Positions 42,691 to 52,253 are shown, counted from the stretch's first letter. The stretch: 64,000 nt of DNA from Opitutales bacterium (GCA_015061945.1 SUVP01000001.1:310001-374000); one strand, 5' to 3'. The notes: generated by a model from the sequence alone, not told the origin. Numbers and translations: made by a program.

Positions 42691-42942
42691 TTATGCCGAC
42701 TTCGACTTGATATAGTCGATAACAGCGCCGACAGTTGTGAGTTTTTCAGCTTCAGATTCTGGGATTTCTGCTCCGCCCATCTGATCTTTAAACTCTTCTT
42801 CAAAAGCCATAATCAATTCAACTGTGTCAAGCGAATCTGCACCGAGGTCATCAATAAAGCTGGCCTCGGGGACGATTTGCTCTTCATTAACGTTGAGCTG
42901 ATTAACGATGATTTCTTTTACTTTTTGTTCTATATCTGACAT
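42691..42942 (-). CDS. acpP: Acyl carrier protein
   Basis: 83 aa acidic protein with the phosphopantetheine attachment motif [18 protein letters not shown] (Ser in DSL). Carries acyl chains for FAS-II. Lies between fadL-type porin and fabF, all on the minus strand. Confidence 0.97.
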   Translation of the reverse strand: MSDIEQKVKEIIVNQLNVNEEQIVPEASFIDDLGADSLDTVELIMAFEEEFKDQMGGAEIPESEAEKLTTVGAVIDYIKSKSA

Positions 42943-42996
42943 CTTCTTTTTTAGTTTGAGGTTGTCTTTAAAAAAACTATGCTAACCATTGTTGCC

Positions 42997-43031
42997 ATTC
43001 CGAAGAATTTGTAAAGCTTTTTCTTCGGAAT
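42997..43031 (-). other. Strong hairpin between fadL-type gene and acpP, without T-run
   Basis: Perfect 11-bp stem ATTCCGAAGAA/TTCTTCGGAAT with 13-nt loop. The minus-strand continuation is not T-rich, so this may be an mRNA 3' stabiliser or processing site, not a standard terminator. Confidence 0.45.
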
Positions 43032-43046
43032 AGCATCGAACAATCT

Positions 43047-44309
43047 TTAGAATTTATAACCAATTTGAACTGAAACAACGTGTGCTTCGCCTTCAAAATG
43101 ACCTGTCAAAGCACCGCTTCCGTGAGTTGCTTCGCCCTGCATTTTTGGATCTTTGTAGAAATAAATGAATGTATAACCAAAGTCTACATTAACATTGCCA
43201 AACTTTTGACCGATACCACCCGAGAACCAAATTCTGTCGGTGCAAGGGATACGAGCATAGCGGTGTCTTGAATTTGGGACAGGTGTTTGGTCCCAAGCTG
43301 AACCTAAACGCAAAACTGTGTTTTCGTGTTCAAATGGGAAGAAGTGTATACCAAATGCTACACGCGATACATCACGCCATTCTTCGTGTGTATACGATTG
43401 TGTCTGACCAGTATTGCCATTCTTGATATCTAATTCATCAAACGACGACCACAATGTGTATGAATAATCTGCCATAACAGCAAATTTTCTCAAGTCGCCA
43501 CGCAAGCGTTGGTACCATCCAACTGTGAATGTGTGTGGAAGTGTAAGTTCAAGTTCGACTGGGTTTACAATCTTGCTATTAACGTGAAGGTTTCCTTCCA
43601 AGCTTTGTGTAACTGCACTTCTCCATTGGAATCCGATTCTACCGTCTTCTGCATAGTTGATTGTAAAACCGATGTTTCCTCCAACGCCCCATGCATCGCC
43701 CGACACACGAGTTTCGCCTACAAACATTCCTGCCAATGGTCCATAAGCTGGAAGATTTGGGATTTGTGCTGCAGCTTGTGAAAGATTACCATGAATCCAT
43801 TGTGCCGATACACCAGCACCTATTGTGAGCCAATCGTTTACCTTATATGCAATACTTGGGTTGATATCGATTGTAGTAATTTCGCTATTTAAAGCGTGTG
43901 TGCTACCTACCCAACCATACTCATAGTCTGTTTCCAATCCGTATGTTGGCGATACAGAAAGCGACAACATAAAATCTTCTGACAAGCGGTGCAAAACATA
44001 GAAATTTGGCACTACACTTTCGCAACCAGCGTCGCCACTTTGAATACCAGTTCCGCTTTGAACAAAGTCAAAAGCTGAAACTACCAAGCTGAATGATGCG
44101 TCAACTTTTGTTTCGCCAACTTTCAAACCAGCGTTAAAACCTGCTGACGGATTCCAAAATGCAGCCGAAGCGTCCGCATTTGCGTTTACTGTTGCACCTG
44201 CATTTGCAGTGCCAAAGTTAGATGCGCCTTGTTCCAATGTTTGAAAACCAGCACCGTATGTTAAACAAGCGACAATCATCGCACTTGCTGTCAAGATTTG
44301 CTTTTTCAT
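43047..44309 (-). CDS. OmpP1/FadL family outer-membrane transporter
   Basis: 420 aa with signal peptide (CLTYGA). Mature N-terminus GFQTLEQGASNFGTANAGA followed by ASAAFWNPSAG is the FadL hatch signature. The rest alternates beta strands and ends VVSVQIGYKF with a C-terminal Phe, as outer-membrane barrels do. Takes up long-chain fatty acids or other hydrophobic molecules. It precedes acpP and fabF, suggesting lipid use. Confidence 0.9.
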   Translation of the reverse strand: MKKQILTASAMIVACLTYGAGFQTLEQGASNFGTANAGATVNANADASAAFWNPSAGFNAGLKVGETKVDASFSLVVSAFDFVQSGTGIQSGDAGCESVVPNFYVLHRLSEDFMLSLSVSPTYGLETDYEYGWVGSTHALNSEITTIDINPSIAYKVNDWLTIGAGVSAQWIHGNLSQAAAQIPNLPAYGPLAGMFVGETRVSGDAWGVGGNIGFTINYAEDGRIGFQWRSAVTQSLEGNLHVNSKIVNPVELELTLPHTFTVGWYQRLRGDLRKFAVMADYSYTLWSSFDELDIKNGNTGQTQSYTHEEWRDVSRVAFGIHFFPFEHENTVLRLGSAWDQTPVPNSRHRYARIPCTDRIWFSGGIGQKFGNVNVDFGYTFIYFYKDPKMQGEATHGSGALTGHFEGEAHVVSVQIGYKF

Positions 44310-44354
44310 AAATAATAGTTGTTATGAGTTTACTTGTGCTACTTATAAAAAAAA

Positions 44355-44383
44355 GAAGCGATGCACATATTGCACATCTCTTC
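44355..44383 (-). terminator. Terminator downstream of the 104-aa gene
   Basis: GAAGCGATG/CATCTCTTC stem with one mismatch and a minus-strand run of eight T. It is 160 bp after the stop at 44547; the interval 44384-44546 shows no other feature. Confidence 0.55.
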
Positions 44384-44546
44384 AAAAAATAAAAGCTTTT
44401 TTTTAAAAAAAATGAATTTTTAATTAGAATCTTGTTCTAATTCTTTTGTGTTCAAATCCTCTTAACAACTTACGAATTTTGTGTATTTTAGAACATCAAT
44501 ACAAATGATTTTGATTACAAAAAAATCAGCTTTTTCTTCGATTTTT

Positions 44547-44861
44547 TCAGAGTGCAGATGCCGCAAATGAGGGCAACTTAAATTCCTTATTTTTAAGAAA
44601 ATCGTTAAGTGCACAATCGACCCATTTTCGCTCTGATTTAAGGTCTGTTATGCACAAATATTTTTCTCCATCTTTTTCGATAACATCGTAATGATTTATA
44701 TCAATCGAGAATGGTTTTTCTTCGCCCGCAAGACGTACTTTTACAGAACATTTTGCTTCTGCCGTTTTTAAATCTACACTAATTTCCCCATTTTCTAAAT
44801 ATTGTGGAAATTTATTTTTTATATAGCCTTCGAGTGCTACCGACTTAAATTTATCAAACAT
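44547..44861 (-). CDS. Small hypothetical protein
   Basis: 104 aa, soluble, no recognised family. Begins MFDKFKSVALEGYIKNKFPQ and has a beta-rich middle (GEISVDLKTAEAKCSVKVRL). Its start is 3 bp after the stop of the DjlA-like gene, so the two are almost certainly co-transcribed and may share a role in protein folding or membrane upkeep. Confidence 0.65.
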   Translation of the reverse strand: MFDKFKSVALEGYIKNKFPQYLENGEISVDLKTAEAKCSVKVRLAGEEKPFSIDINHYDVIEKDGEKYLCITDLKSERKWVDCALNDFLKNKEFKLPSFAASAL

Positions 44862-44864
44862 ATC

Positions 44865-45590
44865 TTATCCGTTTCTATATTTTTCGATTAGTGAATATGC
44901 GTCATTGACGCGACAAAGTTCGTCTTGAATAGCTTTAATTGCAATTTCGCCCACACCTTTTGCTCGGAGAGTATCGGGGTGCAACTCTTTACATTTTGCA
45001 CGATAAACTTTCTTGATTTCAGCATCTGACGCATCTGGAGAGACTCCCAAAATTGCATACGCTTCCAACAATTCAGACGAATTATTTTTTGGAGCATCGT
45101 ACGAAGTTCCGCCCGATGTATTCCAATTTACGCCCAAGATTTTTGCAGAGCGATTGAGTTCGTCCATTGCGACGCTTGCGATATTCCCGTCGGCACACGC
45201 AACTCGAGAGATTGCACCAAAGAACGCCATACGCATTGCTGAATCAGAAAATTTTTCTGCAAATTTTTCTGCCACTTCCGACGGCTTTACAGAAATAGAG
45301 TGCATACTTCGCATATACTGTGCTACTCTTTCATACGCCGATGAATCCATTTGCGAGCGATCAAAAATTTTTTCAATCTCCGATATTTCGGCATCGCTAA
45401 TTTTGCCATCGAGATACGCCATTGAAAACACACCAGCACAAACAAGCTTAATATATTCTTCTAAATTCTGCCTTGCCTCTTCACTTTTTGAATCGATGAA
45501 GTGCCCTGCGACAATACCACAGACTGCACCAATAGGACCGAACGAAAATGCACCAATTATCGCACCAAGAATTTTTCCCTTAATTGCCAT
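44865..45590 (-). CDS. DjlA-like co-chaperone (TerB-like plus J domain)
   Basis: 241 aa. A glycine-rich hydrophobic N-terminus (ILGAIIGAFSFGPIGAVCGI) is likely a membrane anchor. The middle (about 45-150) is TerB-like, with GVFSMAYLDGKISDAEISEI and RVACADGNIASVAMDELNR. The C-terminal J domain has AYAILGVSPDASDAEIKKVY and KELHPD, the HPD that stimulates DnaK. This order matches DjlA. Operon with a TIM-barrel gene (19 bp upstream) and a small unknown gene. Confidence 0.85.
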   Translation of the reverse strand: MAIKGKILGAIIGAFSFGPIGAVCGIVAGHFIDSKSEEARQNLEEYIKLVCAGVFSMAYLDGKISDAEISEIEKIFDRSQMDSSAYERVAQYMRSMHSISVKPSEVAEKFAEKFSDSAMRMAFFGAISRVACADGNIASVAMDELNRSAKILGVNWNTSGGTSYDAPKNNSSELLEAYAILGVSPDASDAEIKKVYRAKCKELHPDTLRAKGVGEIAIKAIQDELCRVNDAYSLIEKYRNG

Positions 45591-45609
45591 ACTTAATTAG
45601 ACAAATATG

Positions 45610-46440
45610 CTATCGTTTTATCCCGCAATTTTCTAAAAATCTTACCGACGGCAAAACTTTGTCTATTTGCGATCTATCTTTTGCACGATTAAACATCACA
45701 ATATAATAACCGTCAAAACCGCCGTCTTTCAACTCTTTGATAAAATCTTTCAACGGCAAACTGCCCTTTGAATACTCCTCACAATTCATATCGGGAGCCA
45801 AATTTTGCACGTTGACTGCAATCATTTTTCCACGAAGTTTTTTTGCACAATCGACAATATCGAACTTCGAGCGTCCCCAGTGTCCGCAATCGGGGAATGC
45901 ACGCAAAACTTCCTTGCCTTCGATAGCCGACAACATCTTTTCGGGCTTTGTGTATGGGAATTTTGGATTCGGTTTTTTCTCGTTGTGCGGGTGATTATAA
46001 AGCCCACACTTTACGCCATATTTTTTTGAATACTTGTCGTACAAGGCAAGTGTATTTGGCTGTGCTTCAACAGTCATAATCTCGATACCAAAGAATTTTG
46101 CGAACTCAAAAAGCTTTTCGATTTCCTTTTCCTTATCTAAATAAATATGCCCAATGCTCACAACGCGAATTTTTGCCTTTTCAAACATTGCCTTTGCTTC
46201 GGCACGAGCTTCTTTCGACATATTGTAGCGAAATAGTATTTTTGCATATTTACTCTTTCCGCCAAGTTTCATATTTTGGAACATCGAAACTTTATCGAAT
46301 CCCATTTTATTGAAGTCAGCCAACATTTCCTCGATTGTTCCCTTTTGCCAAGGATACGAACTCACGACGATTTTCCCGTCTGCGAGTGAAAATAAAACAG
46401 AAGCCAACAATGTCGATAATACAAATAAAAGTTTTTTCAT
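45610..46440 (-). CDS. Secreted xylose isomerase-like TIM-barrel protein
   Basis: 276 aa from the ATG at 46440, where a signal peptide starts (MKKLLFVLSTLLASVLFSLA). An AP-endonuclease-2/sugar epimerase-like barrel with likely metal ligands in MTVEAQP (Glu), GLYNHPH (His) and FPDCGHWGRS (Asp, His). Related to the partial gene at 1-472. Such exported proteins are often found with DUF1080 and MocA-type dehydrogenases in 3-keto-glycoside chemistry; a DUF1080 gene is 6 kb away at 52254. Confidence 0.8.
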   Translation of the reverse strand: MKKLLFVLSTLLASVLFSLADGKIVVSSYPWQKGTIEEMLADFNKMGFDKVSMFQNMKLGGKSKYAKILFRYNMSKEARAEAKAMFEKAKIRVVSIGHIYLDKEKEIEKLFEFAKFFGIEIMTVEAQPNTLALYDKYSKKYGVKCGLYNHPHNEKKPNPKFPYTKPEKMLSAIEGKEVLRAFPDCGHWGRSKFDIVDCAKKLRGKMIAVNVQNLAPDMNCEEYSKGSLPLKDFIKELKDGGFDGYYIVMFNRAKDRSQIDKVLPSVRFLENCGIKR

Positions 46441-46532
46441 ATATAAAATCGTACTCCGCCGATTTTCTACACTCAAGAAAAATTCTTATTTTTTTAAAAA
46501 TTATCTTTATATGCTAAACATAAATTGTTTTA

Positions 46533-47672
46533 ATGTTCTCAATGAAAGTAGATTTCAACAGACTATCGATTACTGGACACGAACTTGAGTTCATCCAACA
46601 AGCAATCGACTCTGGACACTTGCAAGGCGGTGGAAAATTTTTGGCAAAGTGCGAATCGGCAATATCCGATATTGTCGGGGCTACGTCGCTTATGACTACA
46701 TCTTGCACGACAGCACTCGATATGATCGCACTACTGCTCGATATCAAAGAGGGCGACGAAATTATCGTACCCAGCTACACATTTGTATCGTCGATAAATC
46801 CGTTCGTCTTGCGTGGTGCAAAGCCCGTTTTTTGCGATAGTAGAGCCGACACTCTAAATATCGACGAAACGAAAATCGAAAACCTAATCACCGACAAAAC
46901 TAAAGCCATTGTTGCTGTCCACTATGCTGGCGTAGCGTGCGAAATGGACACTATTATGGCGATTGCAAAACGTCGGAAAATTGCAGTTGTTGAAGATACG
47001 GCACAAGGTTTATACGCTTATTACAAAGGCAAACATCTCGGTACATTTGGCGAGCTTGGGGCGATAAGCTTCCATTCAACAAAAAATGTTATTGCTGGCG
47101 AAGGCGGTGCGTTAATTTGTAATAATCCGAATTTTATCGACAGAGCAAATTTTGTCAGAGAAAAAGGTACAAATAGAATCCATTTTATAAACGGGAAAAT
47201 CGATAAATACACTTGGGTTGATTACGGCAGTAGCTACATTCCGTCGGAGCTGATTACTGCGTTTCTCTCGGCACAATTAATGTGTGCTAAAAAATTTACC
47301 GATGCAAGAATCGCCTCGTGGAATTACTATTATGACAATCTTTCGGAACTCGAACGCGAGGGGAAAATCAGACTTTGTAAAGTTCCAAATGGTTGCAAGC
47401 ACAACGCTCATATCTTTTGGGCGACAACCGATTCTGCCGAAACTACAAAATCGCTTCTGCAATATTTAAAGTCTAAACAGATTGGTGCTACACAACACTA
47501 CGCTCCTTTGCACAACTGCCCGATGGCAAAAAAACTCGGCTGTGCCGATATATCATTGCCCGTCGCCGAAACATTCGCAAAAACAATGTTCCGCTTGCCG
47601 ATATATTCAACAATTACCCCTGACGAGCAAGACTATGTGATAAAAGCAATTTTCGATTTTTTTAAGAAATAA
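46533..47672 (+). CDS. wecE: dTDP-4-amino-4,6-dideoxygalactose transaminase (DegT/DnrJ/EryC1 family)
   Basis: 379 aa (MKVDFNRL at 46542 is an alternative start). PLP enzyme: GHLQGGGKFLAKCE, TTSCTTALDMIALLLDI, VVEDTAQGLYAYYKGK and the Schiff-base Lys in ISFHSTKNVIAGEGGAL. VREKGTNRIHFINGKIDKYT and VDYGSSYIPSEL are specific for the WecE/RffA branch, which makes dTDP-Fuc4N for surface polysaccharides. No other wec/rff genes are adjacent. Confidence 0.85.
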   Translation: MFSMKVDFNRLSITGHELEFIQQAIDSGHLQGGGKFLAKCESAISDIVGATSLMTTSCTTALDMIALLLDIKEGDEIIVPSYTFVSSINPFVLRGAKPVFCDSRADTLNIDETKIENLITDKTKAIVAVHYAGVACEMDTIMAIAKRRKIAVVEDTAQGLYAYYKGKHLGTFGELGAISFHSTKNVIAGEGGALICNNPNFIDRANFVREKGTNRIHFINGKIDKYTWVDYGSSYIPSELITAFLSAQLMCAKKFTDARIASWNYYYDNLSELEREGKIRLCKVPNGCKHNAHIFWATTDSAETTKSLLQYLKSKQIGATQHYAPLHNCPMAKKLGCADISLPVAETFAKTMFRLPIYSTITPDEQDYVIKAIFDFFKK

Positions 47673-47699
47673 ATCTTTATCCAAAAATGAAAATAAAAA

Positions 47700-47727
47700 A
47701 TGCGGAACTACGAGAGTAATTCCGCAT
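47700..47727. terminator. Terminator between convergent wecE and PEP-CTERM genes
   Basis: 8-bp stem ATGCGGAA/TTCCGCAT, 12-nt loop. The T-run on the minus strand makes it best suited to the PEP-CTERM gene. Confidence 0.75.
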
Positions 47728-47747
47728 ATTTGTTCGCTAAATAATCC

Positions 47748-49868
47748 TTATTTTCTTCTGCGATAAACTGCAAAACCGAGAGCAAGGCTACCTAAAATCA
47801 TCGCCCATTCTGCTGGTTCTGGCACTGCTGCAAAGTTCAACCAGTAGCCACCAGTAGTTGCATCAAACTGATAATTGATTGCTTTTTCTGAATCTAAATC
47901 ATAAAGCTCCAAAATACCTTCGATATTAGATATTTTGCCGAGCTTTATTCTGTTATTCTCAAAGTTCTTCACATAGATTCTAACAGCATTGTTATATGTT
48001 ATATCGCTAAACGATACAAAGTCTTCTGCACCATCAAAATCAAGAGTGAGATTCATACGAACTTTATTAGTGTTTCCATCACTCTGAAAGATAACTGTAC
48101 CAAATTCATTTGTTTCACTAACCTTAATTGTAGCTTGTGATTCATTTGGAATGTTGATTAAAGTTTGGTGAGCTCCGTCAACAGTAACAAATGCGTTTTT
48201 GCTATTTACTTCGAGCGAGTTGCCTCTGCTCCAGAAAACAATTTGGCTTGTTGTTATTGAATCTGTACCAGAACCGACTACAAGAGTGCCACTCAATGAG
48301 ATACGTCCATTTGCATTTGCAGTTAACGAACCGCCTTCGCCAAATGTTACAACGCCTAACGAGCCGACAGTCAACGCATAAAAATTTGAGTCTGCTACTT
48401 TTGTTGATATAAGTGCGCCCGATACATTAAATTTTGTTGTTGTTTTGTGCGAAAGTGCTTTCAGTGTACCACCCTTTTCAACTGTGATAGTACCATATCC
48501 ACCTGTAACAAATTCGTTTGATTCCGACAACAATGTTGCGCCATTTTTGATATTAAGACTCATATTTGAGTTTGACGATTTAAATTCATCGGCAATTTGG
48601 TACGAAAGCGTTCCACCTGCTACATTGATTTGGCAAGTTTGCAAGTTTTGTGTAAACGAACTTAAGATATAAGAATCGCCAGTAATATTGAGAACAGCAG
48701 AATTACTCATATCAAGGAAACCTCCGCTAATTACGAGATTTTTTACATTCATCGTTCCACCATAAATAGCCATCGTACTTGATTTAGTACCTTCAAGAAT
48801 CAATGAATTTACATTTATCACGCCTCCATCTGATGCCAAAATTTTACCAGCGTGATCTATTTCAACTTCATTGATATCGGCTCTTCCCTTAACATTTAAA
48901 ACAGAATCGACTGCTGACATTTTATCTTTATCTTGGAATTCAAACGAGAATTTACCTGCAACATTGAGTGTTCCATAGACTGTGGTTTTAACGCCCTCTT
49001 GGATAGTTGTACCATTTAAGATACCAATTCTATGCACAAGATTATTTAAGTTTGCTGTTGTCCCTTCATTAATATTAAATACAGGAGCCAAGTCAGCATT
49101 CTTTCCATATAGAGAGAGAGTACCGGTTGAATTGATTTCACCGCCATTGACTAATGTTATGTTGCAATAATTGTCAATATTAACATCGTTTACATTCAAT
49201 ATACCACCATCGATTTGCATACCTGGACGAGCACCACGAGTTGTTCCGTCGATTACCGATGTATCCCATTTAAGAAAAATATTTCCATAACCTTCGCCAG
49301 TGGGATTATTTACATTGAATGTACCCTTGACGATATATGCTGGCAACGACTTTCTTACACCATAGTAAGGACCAGAAAATGTAGCTTGTTGAGCATATAT
49401 ATTTACGATAGAATCTGAATCAAATACGACAGCTTTTTGTGGAACTGGATTTGAAGAAGCACCTACATACGAGTTAATTTTAAAACCAAAGTCAGACAAT
49501 CCTGCATCAGCCGTACCAAAGTTATATGTGCCATTGCTCAATGTAAGGCGTGAATCTACGTTAGTGCTACCATCAAAAAGCAGTGAATTTCCGCTTGCTG
49601 GTGCATCGATAGTAAATCCACCCGAAACATATACATTTGCAGATCCATCGGCTTTCAAATACTGGATAGTTTTGCCGTTAGCGTTGAAGTATGTCGAAGT
49701 TGCGTCTGTTGGTGCAACAAGGACAAGTTCCGTTGTATTTGAATAACCATCAGCAAACGAAACTGCAGATTCTGCGGTTGAGCCACCTTCGAGTGTTACC
49801 CAAGTTGCAAACGCTGGAGTAGCAAACAAAGTTGCAAGTAAAAATAATGTATTTTTTGGAGTTTTCAT
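47748..49868 (-). CDS. Large secreted PEP-CTERM protein with beta-helix-like repeats
   Basis: 706 aa. Signal peptide ends near ATPAFA. The body is low in Cys, rich in Gly, Asn, Ser and Thr, and full of short strand-turn repeats (GGILNVNDVNIDNYCNITLV, GGEINSTGTLSLYG, GGVINVNSLILEG, GGTMNVKNLVISGG), as in autotransporter-type or pectate-lyase-like beta helices. The C-terminus is VPEPAEWAMILGSLALGFAV then YRRRK: a PEP motif, one membrane helix and an Arg cluster, the exosortase-recognition tail. Exported and probably processed into the extracellular matrix or surface layer. The exosortase gene is not in the window. Confidence 0.85.
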   Translation of the reverse strand: MKTPKNTLFLLATLFATPAFATWVTLEGGSTAESAVSFADGYSNTTELVLVAPTDATSTYFNANGKTIQYLKADGSANVYVSGGFTIDAPASGNSLLFDGSTNVDSRLTLSNGTYNFGTADAGLSDFGFKINSYVGASSNPVPQKAVVFDSDSIVNIYAQQATFSGPYYGVRKSLPAYIVKGTFNVNNPTGEGYGNIFLKWDTSVIDGTTRGARPGMQIDGGILNVNDVNIDNYCNITLVNGGEINSTGTLSLYGKNADLAPVFNINEGTTANLNNLVHRIGILNGTTIQEGVKTTVYGTLNVAGKFSFEFQDKDKMSAVDSVLNVKGRADINEVEIDHAGKILASDGGVINVNSLILEGTKSSTMAIYGGTMNVKNLVISGGFLDMSNSAVLNITGDSYILSSFTQNLQTCQINVAGGTLSYQIADEFKSSNSNMSLNIKNGATLLSESNEFVTGGYGTITVEKGGTLKALSHKTTTKFNVSGALISTKVADSNFYALTVGSLGVVTFGEGGSLTANANGRISLSGTLVVGSGTDSITTSQIVFWSRGNSLEVNSKNAFVTVDGAHQTLINIPNESQATIKVSETNEFGTVIFQSDGNTNKVRMNLTLDFDGAEDFVSFSDITYNNAVRIYVKNFENNRIKLGKISNIEGILELYDLDSEKAINYQFDATTGGYWLNFAAVPEPAEWAMILGSLALGFAVYRRRK

Positions 49869-50000
49869 GAAATTTCTTCAAATCAATATAATTTGTCTAT
49901 TTGATACTTACCTAAATAGCAAGATTTTTTTTAATTTTTCATTTTATAAAATTTACAAACAATGTTGACAGAAAAAATATAAGAATGTTAAAACACTAAC

Positions 50001-51983
50001 ATGAAATGCGACACAATCAACCATTGGAAATTCTTTAAAGCCGGCGGTGCTTACCAAGCATCGATAAACACTGCCGAAGACATCAAAAATATCGGCGAAC
50101 TCGACCGAAAAATGTGGTCGGCACTCGCTTGCCCCGTTAGTGGACTGGCTTTCGACCAAAAACTTCTCGATATTCTCGATTCAAAAAAAGACGGCAAAAT
50201 TAGATACGACGATATTGTCTCTGCTACACAATGGGTATGCAAAAATTTGAAAGATGTATCAGTAATGTTCGATTCTCCGAACGCTCTCACACTTTCAAAT
50301 ATCAACAATGAAACCGACGAAGGCAAAGCCCTCTTGGTGAGTGCCAAAACAATCCTCGCAAACATCGGCAAGTCGGACTCTGACGAAATTTCTCTCGACG
50401 ATTTTTCTGACACTCAGAAAATCTTTGCAAATAGTGCCTTTAACGCAGACGGAATTATCACAGAAGATGCTTTTGATTCTGATGAGCTAAAAGCTCTCTT
50501 TGCCGATATTGCATCGGTATCGAATGCTAAGACTGACCGCTCGGGCAAGGCTGGTATAGATAAAGCAGATATTGAAAAATTCTATGCCGACGCCAAAGCG
50601 TATGTCGATTGGCAAAACGCTCGCACTGCCGACCCCGCAATTCTTCCACTCGCGGATGCGACAGATAATGCATACGCATCTTACTTGGCAGTGAAAGAAA
50701 AAATCGAAGATTACTTCACACGCATAGAAATTTTGGCTTTCGATAAATCGGCTGAATCGGCTGTCAACGCAACTGCCGAACAATTCGCAAAAATCCTCTC
50801 AGGCGATATCACACAAGCTTCCGATGAATTGAAAGCTCTGCCGATATCATCAGTTTCCAACGACAATTCAATCGACTTGCTCGGTGCTGTGAACCCTGCA
50901 TGGAAATCGGCACTGGCAAACTTCGCAAACAGCGTTGCAACACCAATCTGCTCGACTACAAAAATCACAAGAGACGATTGGCAGAAAATCGCTACAACAC
51001 TCGTACCATTCGCAACATGGTTAAATTCAAAACCAAATACCGATGTCTCGAAAATCGCTCTCGACAGACTCAACGCAATCCTCGCAGAAGATAAGTCGGC
51101 AGAACTTTACAAGGCTATTGATGCCGACCAAGCAGTTAGTGTTGAAGTCGAAAATATCTCGAAGGTTGAAAAGCTTGTTCGCTTGAACGCTGGGCTTGTA
51201 AAACTTTTGCGAAACTTTGTGAACTTCCAAGAATTCTACAAAGAAAAAAGCGACTCTATTTTCCAATTCGGCGAACTTTATATCGATAGCCGTATGTGTT
51301 CGCTTTGCATAAAAGTTAAGGATGTCGCAAAACACGCATCGATGTCGGCACTCAGCTATGGATACCTGCTCTACTGCACTTGCAAACGCAAAGGTGAAGC
51401 CGATATCAACATTGTAGCAATGGTAACTGCGGGCGACTCCGATAACCTTATCGTCGGTAGAAATGGTCTTTTCTATGACAAACAAGGTCGTGTTTGGGAC
51501 GCAACTGTATCAAAGATTGTCGTAAACCCAATCGGTATTTCGCAAGCATTTTTTGCCCCGTATAAAAGGTTTGTCCGTTGGATAAGCGAGCAAATTGCAA
51601 AACGTGCAAGTGCAGCCGACGCCGACGCATCGGCAACTCTCCAAAAGGGAATTCAAGTTGATCCAAAAACAAAAAAGCTCGATATGGGAATTGTCGCAGC
51701 GTTGGGCGTTGCCATTGGTGGTATCACAACAGCGTTGGGCTTAGTTATCGAAGCATTCCTCGGTTTAGGACACTGGCTCCCATTGGGAATTTTGGGGATT
51801 TTCCTTGCGATATCACTGCCGTCGATGTTGGTATCGTGGCTTAAACTTCGCTTGAGAAATATCGCACCACTCCTCGATGCGAACGGCTGGGCAATCAACA
51901 ATAAAGCTGGTGTAAGTATGGCGTTTGGCTCGCATTTGACACTTGTCAGACGTGGCAAGCGTTGCCCGACAAACAAGCGATAA
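50001..51983 (+). CDS. 660-aa protein with EF-hand-like N-terminus and C-terminal membrane segments
   Basis: No named family recognised. N-terminal region WKFFKAGGAYQASINTAEDI then LDRKMWSALACPVSGLAFD, followed by EF-hand-like loops (DSKKDGKIRYDD at about residues 59-70 and a looser FNADGIITEDAF). A long helical middle follows. A conserved-looking C-terminal part has a Cys-containing segment (RMCSLCIKVKD, YLLYCTCKRKG) and two membrane helices (IVAALGVAIGGITTALGLVI and PLGILGIFLAISLPSMLV). No signal peptide. Monocistronic, with a shared terminator after it. Confidence 0.7.
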   Translation: MKCDTINHWKFFKAGGAYQASINTAEDIKNIGELDRKMWSALACPVSGLAFDQKLLDILDSKKDGKIRYDDIVSATQWVCKNLKDVSVMFDSPNALTLSNINNETDEGKALLVSAKTILANIGKSDSDEISLDDFSDTQKIFANSAFNADGIITEDAFDSDELKALFADIASVSNAKTDRSGKAGIDKADIEKFYADAKAYVDWQNARTADPAILPLADATDNAYASYLAVKEKIEDYFTRIEILAFDKSAESAVNATAEQFAKILSGDITQASDELKALPISSVSNDNSIDLLGAVNPAWKSALANFANSVATPICSTTKITRDDWQKIATTLVPFATWLNSKPNTDVSKIALDRLNAILAEDKSAELYKAIDADQAVSVEVENISKVEKLVRLNAGLVKLLRNFVNFQEFYKEKSDSIFQFGELYIDSRMCSLCIKVKDVAKHASMSALSYGYLLYCTCKRKGEADINIVAMVTAGDSDNLIVGRNGLFYDKQGRVWDATVSKIVVNPIGISQAFFAPYKRFVRWISEQIAKRASAADADASATLQKGIQVDPKTKKLDMGIVAALGVAIGGITTALGLVIEAFLGLGHWLPLGILGIFLAISLPSMLVSWLKLRLRNIAPLLDANGWAINNKAGVSMAFGSHLTLVRRGKRCPTNKR

Positions 51984-52006
51984 CTTACCAACACAAAAAA
52001 TTGCAT

Positions 52007-52038
52007 AAAAAAAGAGAGCCGTAAGACTCTCTTTTTTT
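52007..52038. terminator. Bidirectional terminator between the 660-aa gene and tRNA-Phe
   Basis: AAAAAAAGAGAG/CTCTCTTTTTTT with 8-nt loop; T-runs on both strands serve the plus-strand gene and the minus-strand tRNA. Confidence 0.85.
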
Positions 52039-52046
52039 TGAAAATG

Positions 52047-52119
52047 TGGCTAGACCAGGAATCGAACCAGGGACACAAGGATTTTCAGTCCTCCGCTCTA
52101 CCAACTGAGCTATCTAGCC
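52047..52119 (-). tRNA. tRNA-Phe (anticodon GAA)
   Basis: 73 nt including discriminator A. Acceptor GGCTAGA/TCTAGCC, D-arm GCTCAGTTGGTAGAGC, anticodon stem GAGGA/TCCTT with loop CTGAAAA (anticodon GAA), variable GTGTC, T-arm CCTGGTTCGATTCCTGG. CCA is not encoded. Confidence 0.96.
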
Positions 52120-52253
52120 AAGAAATAAATTTAAGACTCGACTACATATTATTTCCGCCTACTCGTCAAGAGATTTTTTTTATTTTTTTATTATTGCCCT
52201 TATTTTATTTTTTTATTCTATCTCTAATAGCTAAATACAACAGACATTTATTT

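Noticed and set aside
52038-52253. N-terminal extension of the DUF1080 frame
   Set aside because: It runs through tRNA-Phe and its terminator; the lipoprotein signal starts at 52254.
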